Part shown: positions 54,430 through 62,065 of the stretch, piece after piece
Layout of the letters: each line of letters begins with the position of its first letter
How positions within the stretch are numbered: the first letter of the stretch is position 1
Source: Rhizobiaceae bacterium CPCC 101076
GTDB lineage: Bacteria; Pseudomonadota; Alphaproteobacteria; Rhizobiales; Methylopilaceae
Direction: 5' to 3'
DNA length: 64,000 bases
NCBI GenBank assembly: GCA_003347645.1
Contig: QDFX01000015.1
Span: forward strand, 34,700 to 98,699
Program-made: the position numbers and the translations under genes
The notes under the pieces: model-generated
What the model was told of the DNA's origin: nothing
What the model saw: the letters and a program-made list of their open reading frames with translations, nothing else
Database searches by the model: none

Positions 54430-55916
54430 GCGTCACCGCACCGCTGGCAGGCCATGCGGGCCGGGCGCCCGGCCGAACGGCGTTGATCTTCGAGAACGAC
54501 CGACTGACCTGGAGCGAGCTGGACCGGACGATGGCTCGGCTCGCGTCGTGGATCGCGGCGCAGACTCCCGACGGTGTGGGGGTTGCGCTCCATTTGCCGA
54601 GCGGACCCGCGCTCGCTCTTCTGTTTCTGGCGGTCGCGCATGCCGGCCGCGAAGCACAGATACTCGATGCTTCATGGCCCGACGGGCTCCGTGACGCCGC
54701 GCTCGAAGAGCTTGCCCCGGCGTTGATCGTCAGCACCGTCGAGGGCCTCAAATCAATAAAGCGGGCCGTCGTTCTGCCGGACGCGTTCGGTACGATGTCC
54801 GAACTGGCGGACACGGTCGGTGCGCCCGCCGAGGCGACAGCATTGCCCATGCCCGCCGCGAGCGCGCCGTTCTATGTCGGCTTCACCTCGGGTTCGACGG
54901 GCGTGCCGAAAGGCTTCCGGCGCGGGCATTCGTCATGGACCGCGAGCTTCAAGGGGGCGGATGCGGAATTCGGGATCGGGCCGAAGGATGTGGTTCTCGC
55001 GGCAGGAACGCTGACGCATTCGCTGTTTCTCTATGCCGTTGCGAGCGGCCTCCATGCGGGAGCAACGGTCGTGCTGACGCGCGGCTTCTGGCCGGGTGCG
55101 GTGCGGCTGATCCCGGCACACGGGGTCTCGGTGATCTACGCCGTGCCGACCCAGCTCGACGTTATGACCGACGCTGCGGAATTAGCAGGACTGGCGCCGT
55201 TCGGCTCGGTCCGTTGGGTGTTGTCGTCCGGCGCGAAATTTCCGGAGAGTCGGCTGCCGAAGATACGGCGTAGCTTCCCCGGCGCGCGTTTCGCCGAGTT
55301 CTACGGCGCATCGGAATTGAGTTTCGTCGCGCTCGCGCGAGACGACGAGCCGGTGCCGTCGGGCTCGGTCGGGAGGGCCTTTCCCGGCGTTTCGATCAGC
55401 ATCCGTGATCGGCGCGGCCGCAGGCTGCCGGAGGGACGGGAAGGGCTTGTCTATGTCGAGAGCCCGCTCGTTTTTCTCGGCTATGCGACAGGCACCGGCG
55501 ACCTGCATCGCGCGGGCGAGGAGGTGTCGGTCGGCGATCGGGGATATCTGGATGAGAGCGGCTTCCTGCATCTCGTCGGCCGCGATGACCGGATGACGAT
55601 CGTTTCGGGGCGGAACATCCATCCTGAAGAGATAGAGGGCGCACTGGAGCGCCATCCCGCGGTGGCGGCGGCGGGTGTGATATCCGTTCCGGACGAGCGA
55701 AGGGGAGTGCGTCTGATCGGCCTGATTCATGCCGAGCCGGGTCCGAAACCCAGTCGCGCCGAACTGACCGAGCATCTCTTGATGAAACTGCCGTCGAACC
55801 GCGTGCCGAAGGTGTTTGCGCTCGTCCGCGAATGGCCGCGCACGCGATCCGGCAAGACCGATATTGCCACGCTTGAGACGCTTTGGCGCGACGGCTCCTG
55901 CGAGGTGCTGACATGA
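54426..55916 (+). CDS. Acyl-CoA synthetase/ligase (ANL superfamily) of the biotin-transport cluster
   Basis: 496 residues. Adenylate-forming motifs are all present: FTSGSTGVPKGFRR (A3), FYGASEL (A5), GDRGYLDESGFLHLVGRDDRMTIVSGRNIHPEEIE region (A7-A8), and PRTRSGKTD with the catalytic Lys (A10). It activates a carboxylic acid to acyl-AMP and probably acyl-CoA. Overlap ATGA with bioY2 and with the thiolase-like gene shows coupling. The gene order bioY, ligase, thiolase recalls yhfU-yhfT-yhfS of Bacillus subtilis, so a function in making or using a biotin precursor acid (pimelate-like) is possible but unproven. Confidence 0.9.
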   Translation: MSVTAPLAGHAGRAPGRTALIFENDRLTWSELDRTMARLASWIAAQTPDGVGVALHLPSGPALALLFLAVAHAGREAQILDASWPDGLRDAALEELAPALIVSTVEGLKSIKRAVVLPDAFGTMSELADTVGAPAEATALPMPAASAPFYVGFTSGSTGVPKGFRRGHSSWTASFKGADAEFGIGPKDVVLAAGTLTHSLFLYAVASGLHAGATVVLTRGFWPGAVRLIPAHGVSVIYAVPTQLDVMTDAAELAGLAPFGSVRWVLSSGAKFPESRLPKIRRSFPGARFAEFYGASELSFVALARDDEPVPSGSVGRAFPGVSISIRDRRGRRLPEGREGLVYVESPLVFLGYATGTGDLHRAGEEVSVGDRGYLDESGFLHLVGRDDRMTIVSGRNIHPEEIEGALERHPAVAAAGVISVPDERRGVRLIGLIHAEPGPKPSRAELTEHLLMKLPSNRVPKVFALVREWPRTRSGKTDIATLETLWRDGSCEVLT

Positions 55917-57040
55917 GGCCGGTCTATATCATCGCGGCACGGCGAAGCGCGGTCGCCTCGCGCAACGGCGCGTTCCGTAATGTCGAGCTTCACGATCTTG
56001 CGGCGCCGGTGATTGCCACGGCATTGAAGGACGCCGGTTTGCGGCCGGGACCTGTCGACGAGGTCATGTTCGGCAACGCCCTCTACGGCGGCGGCAATCC
56101 CGCCCGGCTCGCGGCTCTTGCCGCAGGCATCCCGGAAAGCATCCCGGCACTGACGATCGATACGCAATGCTGTGCCGGGCTGGATGCGATCATGCTGGCA
56201 GCGTCGTGCATCTCGTCCGGCGAGGCGGAGGTCGTCGTGGCCGGCGGAGTCGAGAGCTTCAGCCGCTCGCCGCTGCGCTTCGTCCGCCCGAGCGCGCCCA
56301 ACGAAATGCCTCGCGAATATTCACGTCCGCCGTTCACGCCGTGGGCCGACCGGGATCCGGACATGATCGAGGCGGCTGGCCTCCTCGCTGAAGAACTCGG
56401 CATCTCACGCGTAGAACAGGAGGGGTTCGCCGTCGAAAGCCATCGGACGGCGCTCCGGACGGATCATCGCGATGAGATCGTTCTCGTCGCCCGTCTTCAG
56501 CGCGACGAATTCAGCCGCAAGCTCGATGCGGGTGTGTGTGCCCGGCTGCCGGCATTGGCCGGAGATCCGGGGCACGCGGTGACGGCCGCGACGACGGCGG
56601 TCGAAGCCGATGCTGCGGCTGCCGTCGTCGTGGTTTCGGAAGAGGTCGCCTCACGCCATTCCGGGCCGAAGCTCAGGATACTCGGCGGCCAGCGGGGAGG
56701 AGGCAATCCGGAGCAGCCGGGCCTCGCGCCGATCACAGCGGCGCAGACTCTGCTTCGCCGCCACGGCGTACCCCCGGGCGATCTGGCGCGCGCCGAGATC
56801 ATGGAAGCGTTCGCCATTCAGGCGATGGCCTGCGTCAACGGTCTCGGATTGGATTCCGGCATCGTGAATGTCGGTGGCGGCGCCTTGTCGCGCGGCCATC
56901 CAATCGGAGCATCAGGCGCGATCCTGGCGGTGCGTCTGTTCCATGAGTTGAAGCATCAGCCTGCGCGATCGCTCGGCCTCGCGGCCATCGCAGCCGCAGG
57001 CGGTCTCGGAAGCGCGCTGCTGGTCAGCGCGTCAGCCTGA
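55913..57040 (+). CDS. Thiolase-like protein lacking part of the active site
   Basis: 375 residues with the thiolase fold. The acyl-accepting Cys is present in DTQCCAGLDA (Cys ~86) and the His in GHPIGASG is kept, but the usual NEAFA motif reads MEAFA (Asn lost) and the C-terminal CxGGG motif with the second catalytic Cys reads IAAAGGLGS (Cys lost). The protein may therefore not catalyse ordinary Claisen condensation or thiolysis; a hydrolase-, acyltransferase- or condensing-type variant is conceivable. Last gene of the bioMNYY cluster, with ATGA overlap to the ligase. Its last 17 bases overlap the convergent gene at 57024. Confidence 0.87.
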   Translation: MRPVYIIAARRSAVASRNGAFRNVELHDLAAPVIATALKDAGLRPGPVDEVMFGNALYGGGNPARLAALAAGIPESIPALTIDTQCCAGLDAIMLAASCISSGEAEVVVAGGVESFSRSPLRFVRPSAPNEMPREYSRPPFTPWADRDPDMIEAAGLLAEELGISRVEQEGFAVESHRTALRTDHRDEIVLVARLQRDEFSRKLDAGVCARLPALAGDPGHAVTAATTAVEADAAAAVVVVSEEVASRHSGPKLRILGGQRGGGNPEQPGLAPITAAQTLLRRHGVPPGDLARAEIMEAFAIQAMACVNGLGLDSGIVNVGGGALSRGHPIGASGAILAVRLFHELKHQPARSLGLAAIAAAGGLGSALLVSASA

Positions 57041-57530
57041 TATCGCTCATTCGCACCGGCTTTCCGCCAGGCTTGTCGAGATCGTCGACCGCGAAGCTGA
57101 AGCCACTGCCGGTGTTGCTGATCGTCATCTTGGCCTTGGTATCGCCATTGACGGGTTTCGGCCAAGTGACGTCGAGAACGATCGTGTCGCCCTGGCGGCG
57201 TCCGGAAAGCGCGGCCGGGCCGATCTTGGAACCGATATAGGTGCCAGTATATCTGCCCGAGGAATCGACCGTGAGGTCCGCGCCGATCCTGCGGGTTACC
57301 ACCGCCGCGGCCGTACAATTGCCGTCGATCTTCACCGATGAGTCGGTCGAGGCGCCGTTAACTTTGCACTTCACGTTCCACGGGCTACCGTCGGCTGCCG
57401 TGCGAACTCCTCCACCCCCCGCGAAGGAGCCATTGAAGCGCTTCAGGAAGTCACCTTCCGCGCTCTGCGCATGGGCAGAGCCGGCAGCGACGACGAACGC
57501 AGCGATCAGTGCGAGACGCGAGACGTTCAT
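57024..57530 (-). CDS. Secreted hypothetical protein, ~168 aa
   Basis: Signal peptide MNVSRLALIAAFVVAAGSAHA-Q. The mature part is a small, probably all-beta domain (FLKRFNGSFAGGGGVRTAADGSPWNVKCKV, two cysteines at KCKVNG and GNCTAAA that could form a disulfide, then GRYTGTYIGSKIGPAALSG and FSFAVDDLD). I recognise it as a type of small periplasmic protein seen in Hyphomicrobiales but know no function. It is convergent with the thiolase-like gene (17-base overlap) and divergent from murI. Confidence 0.78.
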   Translation of the reverse strand: MNVSRLALIAAFVVAAGSAHAQSAEGDFLKRFNGSFAGGGGVRTAADGSPWNVKCKVNGASTDSSVKIDGNCTAAAVVTRRIGADLTVDSSGRYTGTYIGSKIGPAALSGRRQGDTIVLDVTWPKPVNGDTKAKMTISNTGSGFSFAVDDLDKPGGKPVRMSDIRLTR

Positions 57531-57698
57531 GTTGACCTCCTTGCGACGGCGGATCAGGCCTCAATTTGAGTGCCTTTGGCAAGCGGCGAGGTGCGGCAGC
57601 ACTTCGCACACTTGAACGGGGTGTTTTGTTGCGCGTTCGAATTCGTTATCAAAATCGAGCCATTCTAAGGCAACCGGGCGAGTCGATGAGGATCGCGG

Positions 57699-58556
57699 GT
57701 GAGGGTTGATCTGCTGGCGGGAACGACGGATACGGCACGCGGCCCAGTTTCCGGCCGCCCGCCGCGCGTCGGTGTGTTCGATTCCGGAATGGGCGGGCTG
57801 ACCGTCCATTCGGAGATCGCCACCCAGATGGCAGGCTCCGAACTCGTCTATATCGGCGACACCGAAGTCTTCCCTTATGGTCGTCTCGCGGAGAAAGCCC
57901 TGGTCCAGCGCGTTTCGCTCGTGATGGACCAGTTCATCCGTGGATATGCGCCGGACATCGTCTGCATCGCCTGCAATACTGCATCGACCCTGGCGCTACC
58001 TGTTCTGCGGGCGCGTCACGACATACCTTTCGTTGGTACGGTGCCGGCCATCAAGCCGGCCGTCGCATTGTCAAAGACGCGCAGGATCAGCGTGCTTGCG
58101 ACCATGGGAACAGTCGCGCGCGACTACACGCATGAACTCGTTGCTGCCCATGCGCAGGATTGCGAAGTCAATCTCGTGGGCAGTAAAGGACTGGCGAGCC
58201 TCGCCGAGGCCGTCTTGCGCGGCGAGACGATCAGGGACGAGGATGTGCTCGCGGAAATCGCGCCCGCTTTTGTCGGTGAGGGCGACAGCCGCACGGACGT
58301 CATCGTGCTCGCCTGCACCCATTACCCCTTAATCCTCGATCGGCTGACGGCTTTGGCTCCGTGGCCCGTCAATTGGATCGATCCAGCACCGGCAATCGCA
58401 CGTCGCGTCGCGGCCCTGGTCGGTCCGTACGAGACAGGTCTCCCCGTATCTGTTCCCCGGGCGTTGTTCACGCAGAGAAATTCTCTTCCTATTCCTCTGC
58501 TCGGCGCGCTCTCGGCGCGCGGCTTCGGCCAGGTCGGGCTCGAGGCGATCGGCTAG
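57699..58556 (+). CDS. murI: Glutamate racemase MurI
   Basis: 285 residues from a GTG start. Converts L- to D-glutamate for peptidoglycan. Catalytic features are VGVFDSGMGGLTVHSEI (substrate loop with Asp), CIACNTASTLAL (first Cys) and VLACTHYPLI (second Cys with His). The ~22-residue N-terminal extension before the core is usual in related bacteria. Followed by a GNAT gene two bases after its stop. Confidence 0.95.
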   Translation: MRVDLLAGTTDTARGPVSGRPPRVGVFDSGMGGLTVHSEIATQMAGSELVYIGDTEVFPYGRLAEKALVQRVSLVMDQFIRGYAPDIVCIACNTASTLALPVLRARHDIPFVGTVPAIKPAVALSKTRRISVLATMGTVARDYTHELVAAHAQDCEVNLVGSKGLASLAEAVLRGETIRDEDVLAEIAPAFVGEGDSRTDVIVLACTHYPLILDRLTALAPWPVNWIDPAPAIARRVAALVGPYETGLPVSVPRALFTQRNSLPIPLLGALSARGFGQVGLEAIG

Positions 58557-58558
58557 GC

Positions 58559-59122
58559 ATGCTGAGCCTTCTTTTTCCGACAATGGTGGAAGTCGCCGGC
58601 CTGTTCGGCGACGTGCCGCATGAAGGTCACCTCACCGGAATCGAACAGGTGTTCGGCGACGAGCGGGTGATGAGGACGCTTGGCGGCGTGCGCCCGCCGC
58701 GGGCGGCGAAAGCGTTCATTGGCCGCGAGCGCGCGCATTGGCGCGAGCACAGCTACGGCATGTGGTTCTTCCGTGATCTGGAGACTGGCGATTTCGCCGG
58801 CTGGGGCGGCATCCGCCGCACCGAGGTCGATGGCGAGGAGGCGGTAGAGCTCGCTTACACGCTGGTGCCGGAAAAATGGGGGCAAGGCTGCGCGACCGCG
58901 ATCGGCAAACTCGCGACCCAGCTCGGCTTTGAGAATCTCGGCCTCACCGACATCGTCGCCTTCGCGCTGACCGACAATACGCGGTCGGAAGCGGTGATGG
59001 TGAGGTGCGGCTTCACCTTCGAGAAGCCGATCGAGCGGGCAGGGCTGCCGCATGTGCTCTATCGGCTGAAGGCTGGTTCGTCGTCGTCCGGCCTGACCGG
59101 AGGATCGATAGGGCGCCCGTGA
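58559..59122 (+). CDS. GNAT-family N-acetyltransferase, RimJ-like
   Basis: 187 residues. GNAT motifs: FFRDLETGDFAGWGGIRRTEVDGEEAVELAYTLVPEKWGQGCATAIGKLATQLGF includes motif A with the acetyl-CoA loop (QGCATA), then LTDIVAFALTDNTRSEAVMVRCGFTFEK is motif B. Substrate is unknown; ribosomal-protein N-terminal acetyltransferases of this kind act on proteins, others on small molecules. The last ~14 residues (SSSSGLTGGSIGRP) are encoded by the palindromic repeat at 59083-59153 and are probably a by-product. Two bases behind murI, thus co-transcribed with it. Confidence 0.85.
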   Translation: MLSLLFPTMVEVAGLFGDVPHEGHLTGIEQVFGDERVMRTLGGVRPPRAAKAFIGRERAHWREHSYGMWFFRDLETGDFAGWGGIRRTEVDGEEAVELAYTLVPEKWGQGCATAIGKLATQLGFENLGLTDIVAFALTDNTRSEAVMVRCGFTFEKPIERAGLPHVLYRLKAGSSSSGLTGGSIGRP

Positions 59123-59153
59123 GTGGATCCTCCGGTCAGGCCGGAGCATGACG
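59083..59153. repeat. Intergenic palindromic repeat, family CCGGAGCATGACG, copy 2
   Basis: Same plan as the copy at 5803-5873: GTCGTCCGGCCTGACCGGAGGATCG on the left and CCTCCGGTCAGGCCGGAGC with terminal ATGACGG on the right. Its left half codes for the end of the GNAT gene. Confidence 0.75.
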
Positions 59154-59170
59154 GTGGATACATCGTGCCT

Positions 59171-59230
59171 GCCCTCACCCGGGGGCGCGTGACCGAGACT
59201 CGACCCTCTCCCGCTTCGCAGGAGAGGGGA
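59171..59230. repeat. Palindromic repeat, CCTCTCCCGC family, second site
   Basis: GCCCTCACCCGGGGGC followed by CGACCCTCTCCCGCTTCGCAGGAGAGGGG, the same units as the right half of the block at 44998-45132. It lies directly behind the metF stop (59232) and between the convergent GNAT and metF genes. Confidence 0.75.
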
Positions 59231-59231
59231 A

Positions 59232-60146
59232 CTATGCCGCTTCCTCGACCTTGGGGCGCAGGCCCAGCAGATGGCAGATCGCGTAGACGAGATCGGCCCG
59301 ATTCATCGTGTAGAAGTGGAAGTCGGTGATGCCGCGATCGACGAGGTCGAGCACCTGTTCCGCCGCCACGGCCGACGCGACCAGCTGACGGGTTGCGGGA
59401 TCGTCCTCCAGCCCGTCGAAGCGCTGCGCCAACCATGCCGGCACGCTTGCGCCTGCGCGGCTCGCGAAATTCGAGACGGCCTTGAACGAGTGCACCGGGA
59501 CGATGCCCGGCACGATCGGGATTTCGATCCCGGCCTTGCGGACGCGCTCGACGTAGCGCTCATAAGTATCGTTGTCGAAGAAGAACTGGGTGATCGCACG
59601 GTCGGCGCCGGCATCGACCTTTGCCTTCAACGCATCGATATCGGCGTCGATCGACGGGCTCTCCGGATGCTTTTCCGGATAGGCGGCGACCGAGACCTCG
59701 AACCCGGCGATGTCTTTCAGGCCGGCGACGAGATCGTTCGAATAGGCATAGCCGCCGGGATGCGGCTCGTAATGCGCGCCGATACCAGCCGGCGGGTCGC
59801 CGCGTAGCGCGACGATGTGGCGGACACCGGCCTCCCAATAGGCGCGGGCGACGTCGTCGATCTCTTCGCGGGTCGCGGCGACGCAGGTGAGGTGCGCTGC
59901 GGGTGGCGTTTCGGTTTCGCGCACGAGGCGCGTGACGGTCTGGTGCGTACGCTCGCGCGTCGAACCGCCCGCCCCATACGTCACCGACACGAAACGCGGG
60001 GCGAGCGGAAGCAGTTTGCCGATCGACGCCCACAGGCTGACCTCGGCCTCCGCCGTTTTGGGCGGAAAGAACTCGAATGAGACGCCGATCTTGCTGTGAT
60101 CCTCGCGGCGGCTCAGGCGTTCGCTGTCGTTGTTGTTGTTTGTCAT
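59232..60146 (-). CDS. metF: 5,10-methylenetetrahydrofolate reductase MetF
   Basis: 304 residues, FAD-dependent TIM barrel. Makes 5-methyl-tetrahydrofolate for methionine synthesis. SFEFFPPKTAEAE (with the catalytic Glu region), FVSVTYGAGGSTRERTHQT, ALRGDPPAG, AYPEKHPESPS, ITQFFFDNDTYERYVERVRKAGI and VPGIVPVHSFKAVSNFA are the family's segments. Starts with an asparagine stretch (MTNNNNDSE). Its ATG overlaps the stop of the SahR-like regulator by four bases, so the two are co-expressed from the SahR-controlled promoter. Confidence 0.96.
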   Translation of the reverse strand: MTNNNNDSERLSRREDHSKIGVSFEFFPPKTAEAEVSLWASIGKLLPLAPRFVSVTYGAGGSTRERTHQTVTRLVRETETPPAAHLTCVAATREEIDDVARAYWEAGVRHIVALRGDPPAGIGAHYEPHPGGYAYSNDLVAGLKDIAGFEVSVAAYPEKHPESPSIDADIDALKAKVDAGADRAITQFFFDNDTYERYVERVRKAGIEIPIVPGIVPVHSFKAVSNFASRAGASVPAWLAQRFDGLEDDPATRQLVASAVAAEQVLDLVDRGITDFHFYTMNRADLVYAICHLLGLRPKVEEAA

Positions 60147-61162
60147 GCCACGGCCCGGCCGGTGTCTGTGAGTGGGATATCGGTGATGATGCGCGGATCG
60201 CGTGCGAGCCAGATCGACACGGTCAACTTGTCGGGCTCGCCTCCCGGAGCCGCGAGGTCGTGATGCTGCACGGGCTCCAGACCCGCCTGGCGCAGCCAGT
60301 TCTCGACCTGATCCGGGGCGAAACCGAGGCGGCGATGGGCGTGCTGGTCGCGCAGAAATTCGAGCTCATGCGGCGCGAAGTCGACGATGAGCAGGCGGCC
60401 GCCCGGCGACAGCGCTCGGGCCGCTTCGCGGATGGCGCGCGCCGGCTCGTCGAGGAAGTGCAGGACCTGATGGATGACGACGAGGTCGAAACTCTGCGGC
60501 GGGACGGGCAGGGCATAGACGTCACCCTGCCGAAGCTGAGCCGAAAGCAGACCCTTGTGCGCGAGATTGGCGCGCGCGACCGACAGCATGTCGAGCGAGG
60601 CATCGACGCCGACGGACCTTGTCGCCTGCGGGCCGAGCAACTCGATGATGCGGCCGGTGCCGGTGCCGATGTCGAGCATCGCATGGATGGGTTTGCTACC
60701 AACCGCGACGCGGATCGCCGCTTCGACTGCCGTCTCCTCGACATGCAGAGCGCGGATGTTTTCCCAATTGTCGGCGTGTTGCGAGAAATAGGCGGCAGCC
60801 TTTTCCGCGCTCGACGAACGCACCTCGGCGAGCCGTTCACGGTCGCGGGCGAGATCATGGTCGCCCCGATCCAGACGCTGCAGAACTGCCTGCGCGACGC
60901 CGGAGGCGGGCTCGCTGTCGGTCAGCCGAAAGAAAGCCCAGCTACCTTCGCGCTGGCGCTCAACCAGACCGGCCTCGACAAGGAGCTTGAGGTGGCGCGA
61001 GATGCGTGGCTGCGACTGGCCGAGAATGTCGGTGAGGTCGGAAACGTTAAGCTCGCCCTGCGCGAGCAACGCAAGGATACGCAAGCGCGTCTCTTCGCCG
61101 GCGGCGCGGAGCACGGAAAGAAGAGGAGGCAGCGGGAACTGCCTCGATTCACGTTCGGACAT
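60143..61162 (-). CDS. sahR: SahR-like ArsR regulator with methyltransferase-type domain
   Basis: 339 residues. N-terminal ArsR-type winged helix (LLSVLRAAGEETRLRILALLAQGELNVSDLTDILGQSQPRISRHLKLLVEAGLVE) and C-terminal Rossmann methyltransferase-like domain (LDIGTGTGRIIELLG, GVDASLDML, LRQGDVYALPVP, DLVVIHQVLHFLDEPARAIREA). This architecture with metF behind it matches SahR, a repressor that senses S-adenosylhomocysteine and controls methionine-cycle genes. An 18-bp palindrome covers its own start codon, indicating autorepression. Whether the C-terminal domain still has catalytic activity is unknown; in SahR it is thought to act as the ligand sensor. Confidence 0.88.
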   Translation of the reverse strand: MSERESRQFPLPPLLSVLRAAGEETRLRILALLAQGELNVSDLTDILGQSQPRISRHLKLLVEAGLVERQREGSWAFFRLTDSEPASGVAQAVLQRLDRGDHDLARDRERLAEVRSSSAEKAAAYFSQHADNWENIRALHVEETAVEAAIRVAVGSKPIHAMLDIGTGTGRIIELLGPQATRSVGVDASLDMLSVARANLAHKGLLSAQLRQGDVYALPVPPQSFDLVVIHQVLHFLDEPARAIREAARALSPGGRLLIVDFAPHELEFLRDQHAHRRLGFAPDQVENWLRQAGLEPVQHHDLAAPGGEPDKLTVSIWLARDPRIITDIPLTDTGRAVA

Positions 61163-61177
61163 AAAGATATCTTTATG
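61160..61177. promoter_or_regulatory. SahR operator, perfect 18-bp palindrome over the start codon
   Basis: CATAAAGATATCTTTATG is a perfect palindrome whose first three bases on the plus strand are the complement of the sahR-like ATG. It resembles the rhizobial SahR motif as I remember it. Binding would block both transcription and possibly access to the translation start. Confidence 0.75.
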
Positions 61178-61223
61178 CCGTCTGGCTCAGCGCCGCAAGA
61201 TGCCTTGCGGCTCAGTCGTTAAT

Positions 61224-61874
61224 TTAGGAAGCGGCCGGACCGGGTTCTGAACCGCCGTCTTCGGCCGGCCCGGGCTTCGCGGGGGCAGGCTTCTTCGGTG
61301 CGGTGCGCTTGGCTGGGGTCTTGGGCGTCGTAGTCTTTGGAGTGGTGGCCTTCGGAGCGGCAGGCTTCGCTGCTTTCGGCGTTGCCGCTGGTTTGGCAAC
61401 CGCCGGCTTTGCGGAAGCGGAGCTGATGGCCGATGCGCTGGAAGAGGCGGCGGTCTTCGAAGCCGCAGGCTTTTTCGTGGCGGGCTTCTTGGCGGCAGGC
61501 GCTTTCGCGGCTGCTGAAGCGGCCGAGGAACTGGCCGCCTTCGCTGGCGCCTTCGGCTTCGCAGGCGGCTTGGGCTTGGCGGCCTTCGCGGCCGGAGCCT
61601 TGGCGGTCTTCGGTGCCGCTGTGGACTTGGCGGCGCTGCGGGCCTTGGTCGTGCTTGCCTTCGGCGGTGCGCGGCGGGCGGTCGACTTCGGCGCGGCCTT
61701 GCGGACGGTGGTCGCCTTCTTCGGCGCGGGTTCCGACTTCGAGTGGGTGATGCTGTCCGCGACTTCGTTGACGGTCGCCTGGGCCTTCTTCACCAGGCCC
61801 TGCACGCGATCGTCATCACCCCATTTCAGGAGTGTTTCCTTGACACGCTCCCACAGTGATCGTTCACCGGCCAT
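61224..61874 (-). CDS. Lys/Ala/Pro-rich histone H1-like protein
   Basis: 216 residues. A short ordered N-terminus (MAGERSLWERVKETLLKWGDDDRVQGLVKKAQATVNEVADSI is the region, helical) is followed by ~165 residues of low complexity in which KPAAKP-, TKPAAP- and APKK-type repeats give a strongly basic, disordered tail like eukaryotic H1 and bacterial AlgP/HU-tail proteins. It may bind DNA or RNA. Low-complexity sequence also makes open frames on the other strand, but the start, the ordered N-terminus and the codon pattern favour this one. It lies between the SahR-like gene and ettA on the same strand without clear coupling. Confidence 0.78.
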   Translation of the reverse strand: MAGERSLWERVKETLLKWGDDDRVQGLVKKAQATVNEVADSITHSKSEPAPKKATTVRKAAPKSTARRAPPKASTTKARSAAKSTAAPKTAKAPAAKAAKPKPPAKPKAPAKAASSSAASAAAKAPAAKKPATKKPAASKTAASSSASAISSASAKPAVAKPAATPKAAKPAAPKATTPKTTTPKTPAKRTAPKKPAPAKPGPAEDGGSEPGPAAS

Positions 61875-62065
61875 AGCTGCTTGCCTCGTTTATTGCGCGT
61901 TCCCCTGTGCTGGAAACTACACTCCGACTGGGTGAGTTCCAAGGGAACCTAAAGGATGCGCGCAATAATGGGCAGCAATCGCCAACAAATCATTTTTGCC
62001 GCGACGCGGTGAACAGGTTTTTCGCGTGGCTTCCGCGCCGCGAAGGGCACGGAAACAGACGGCCG

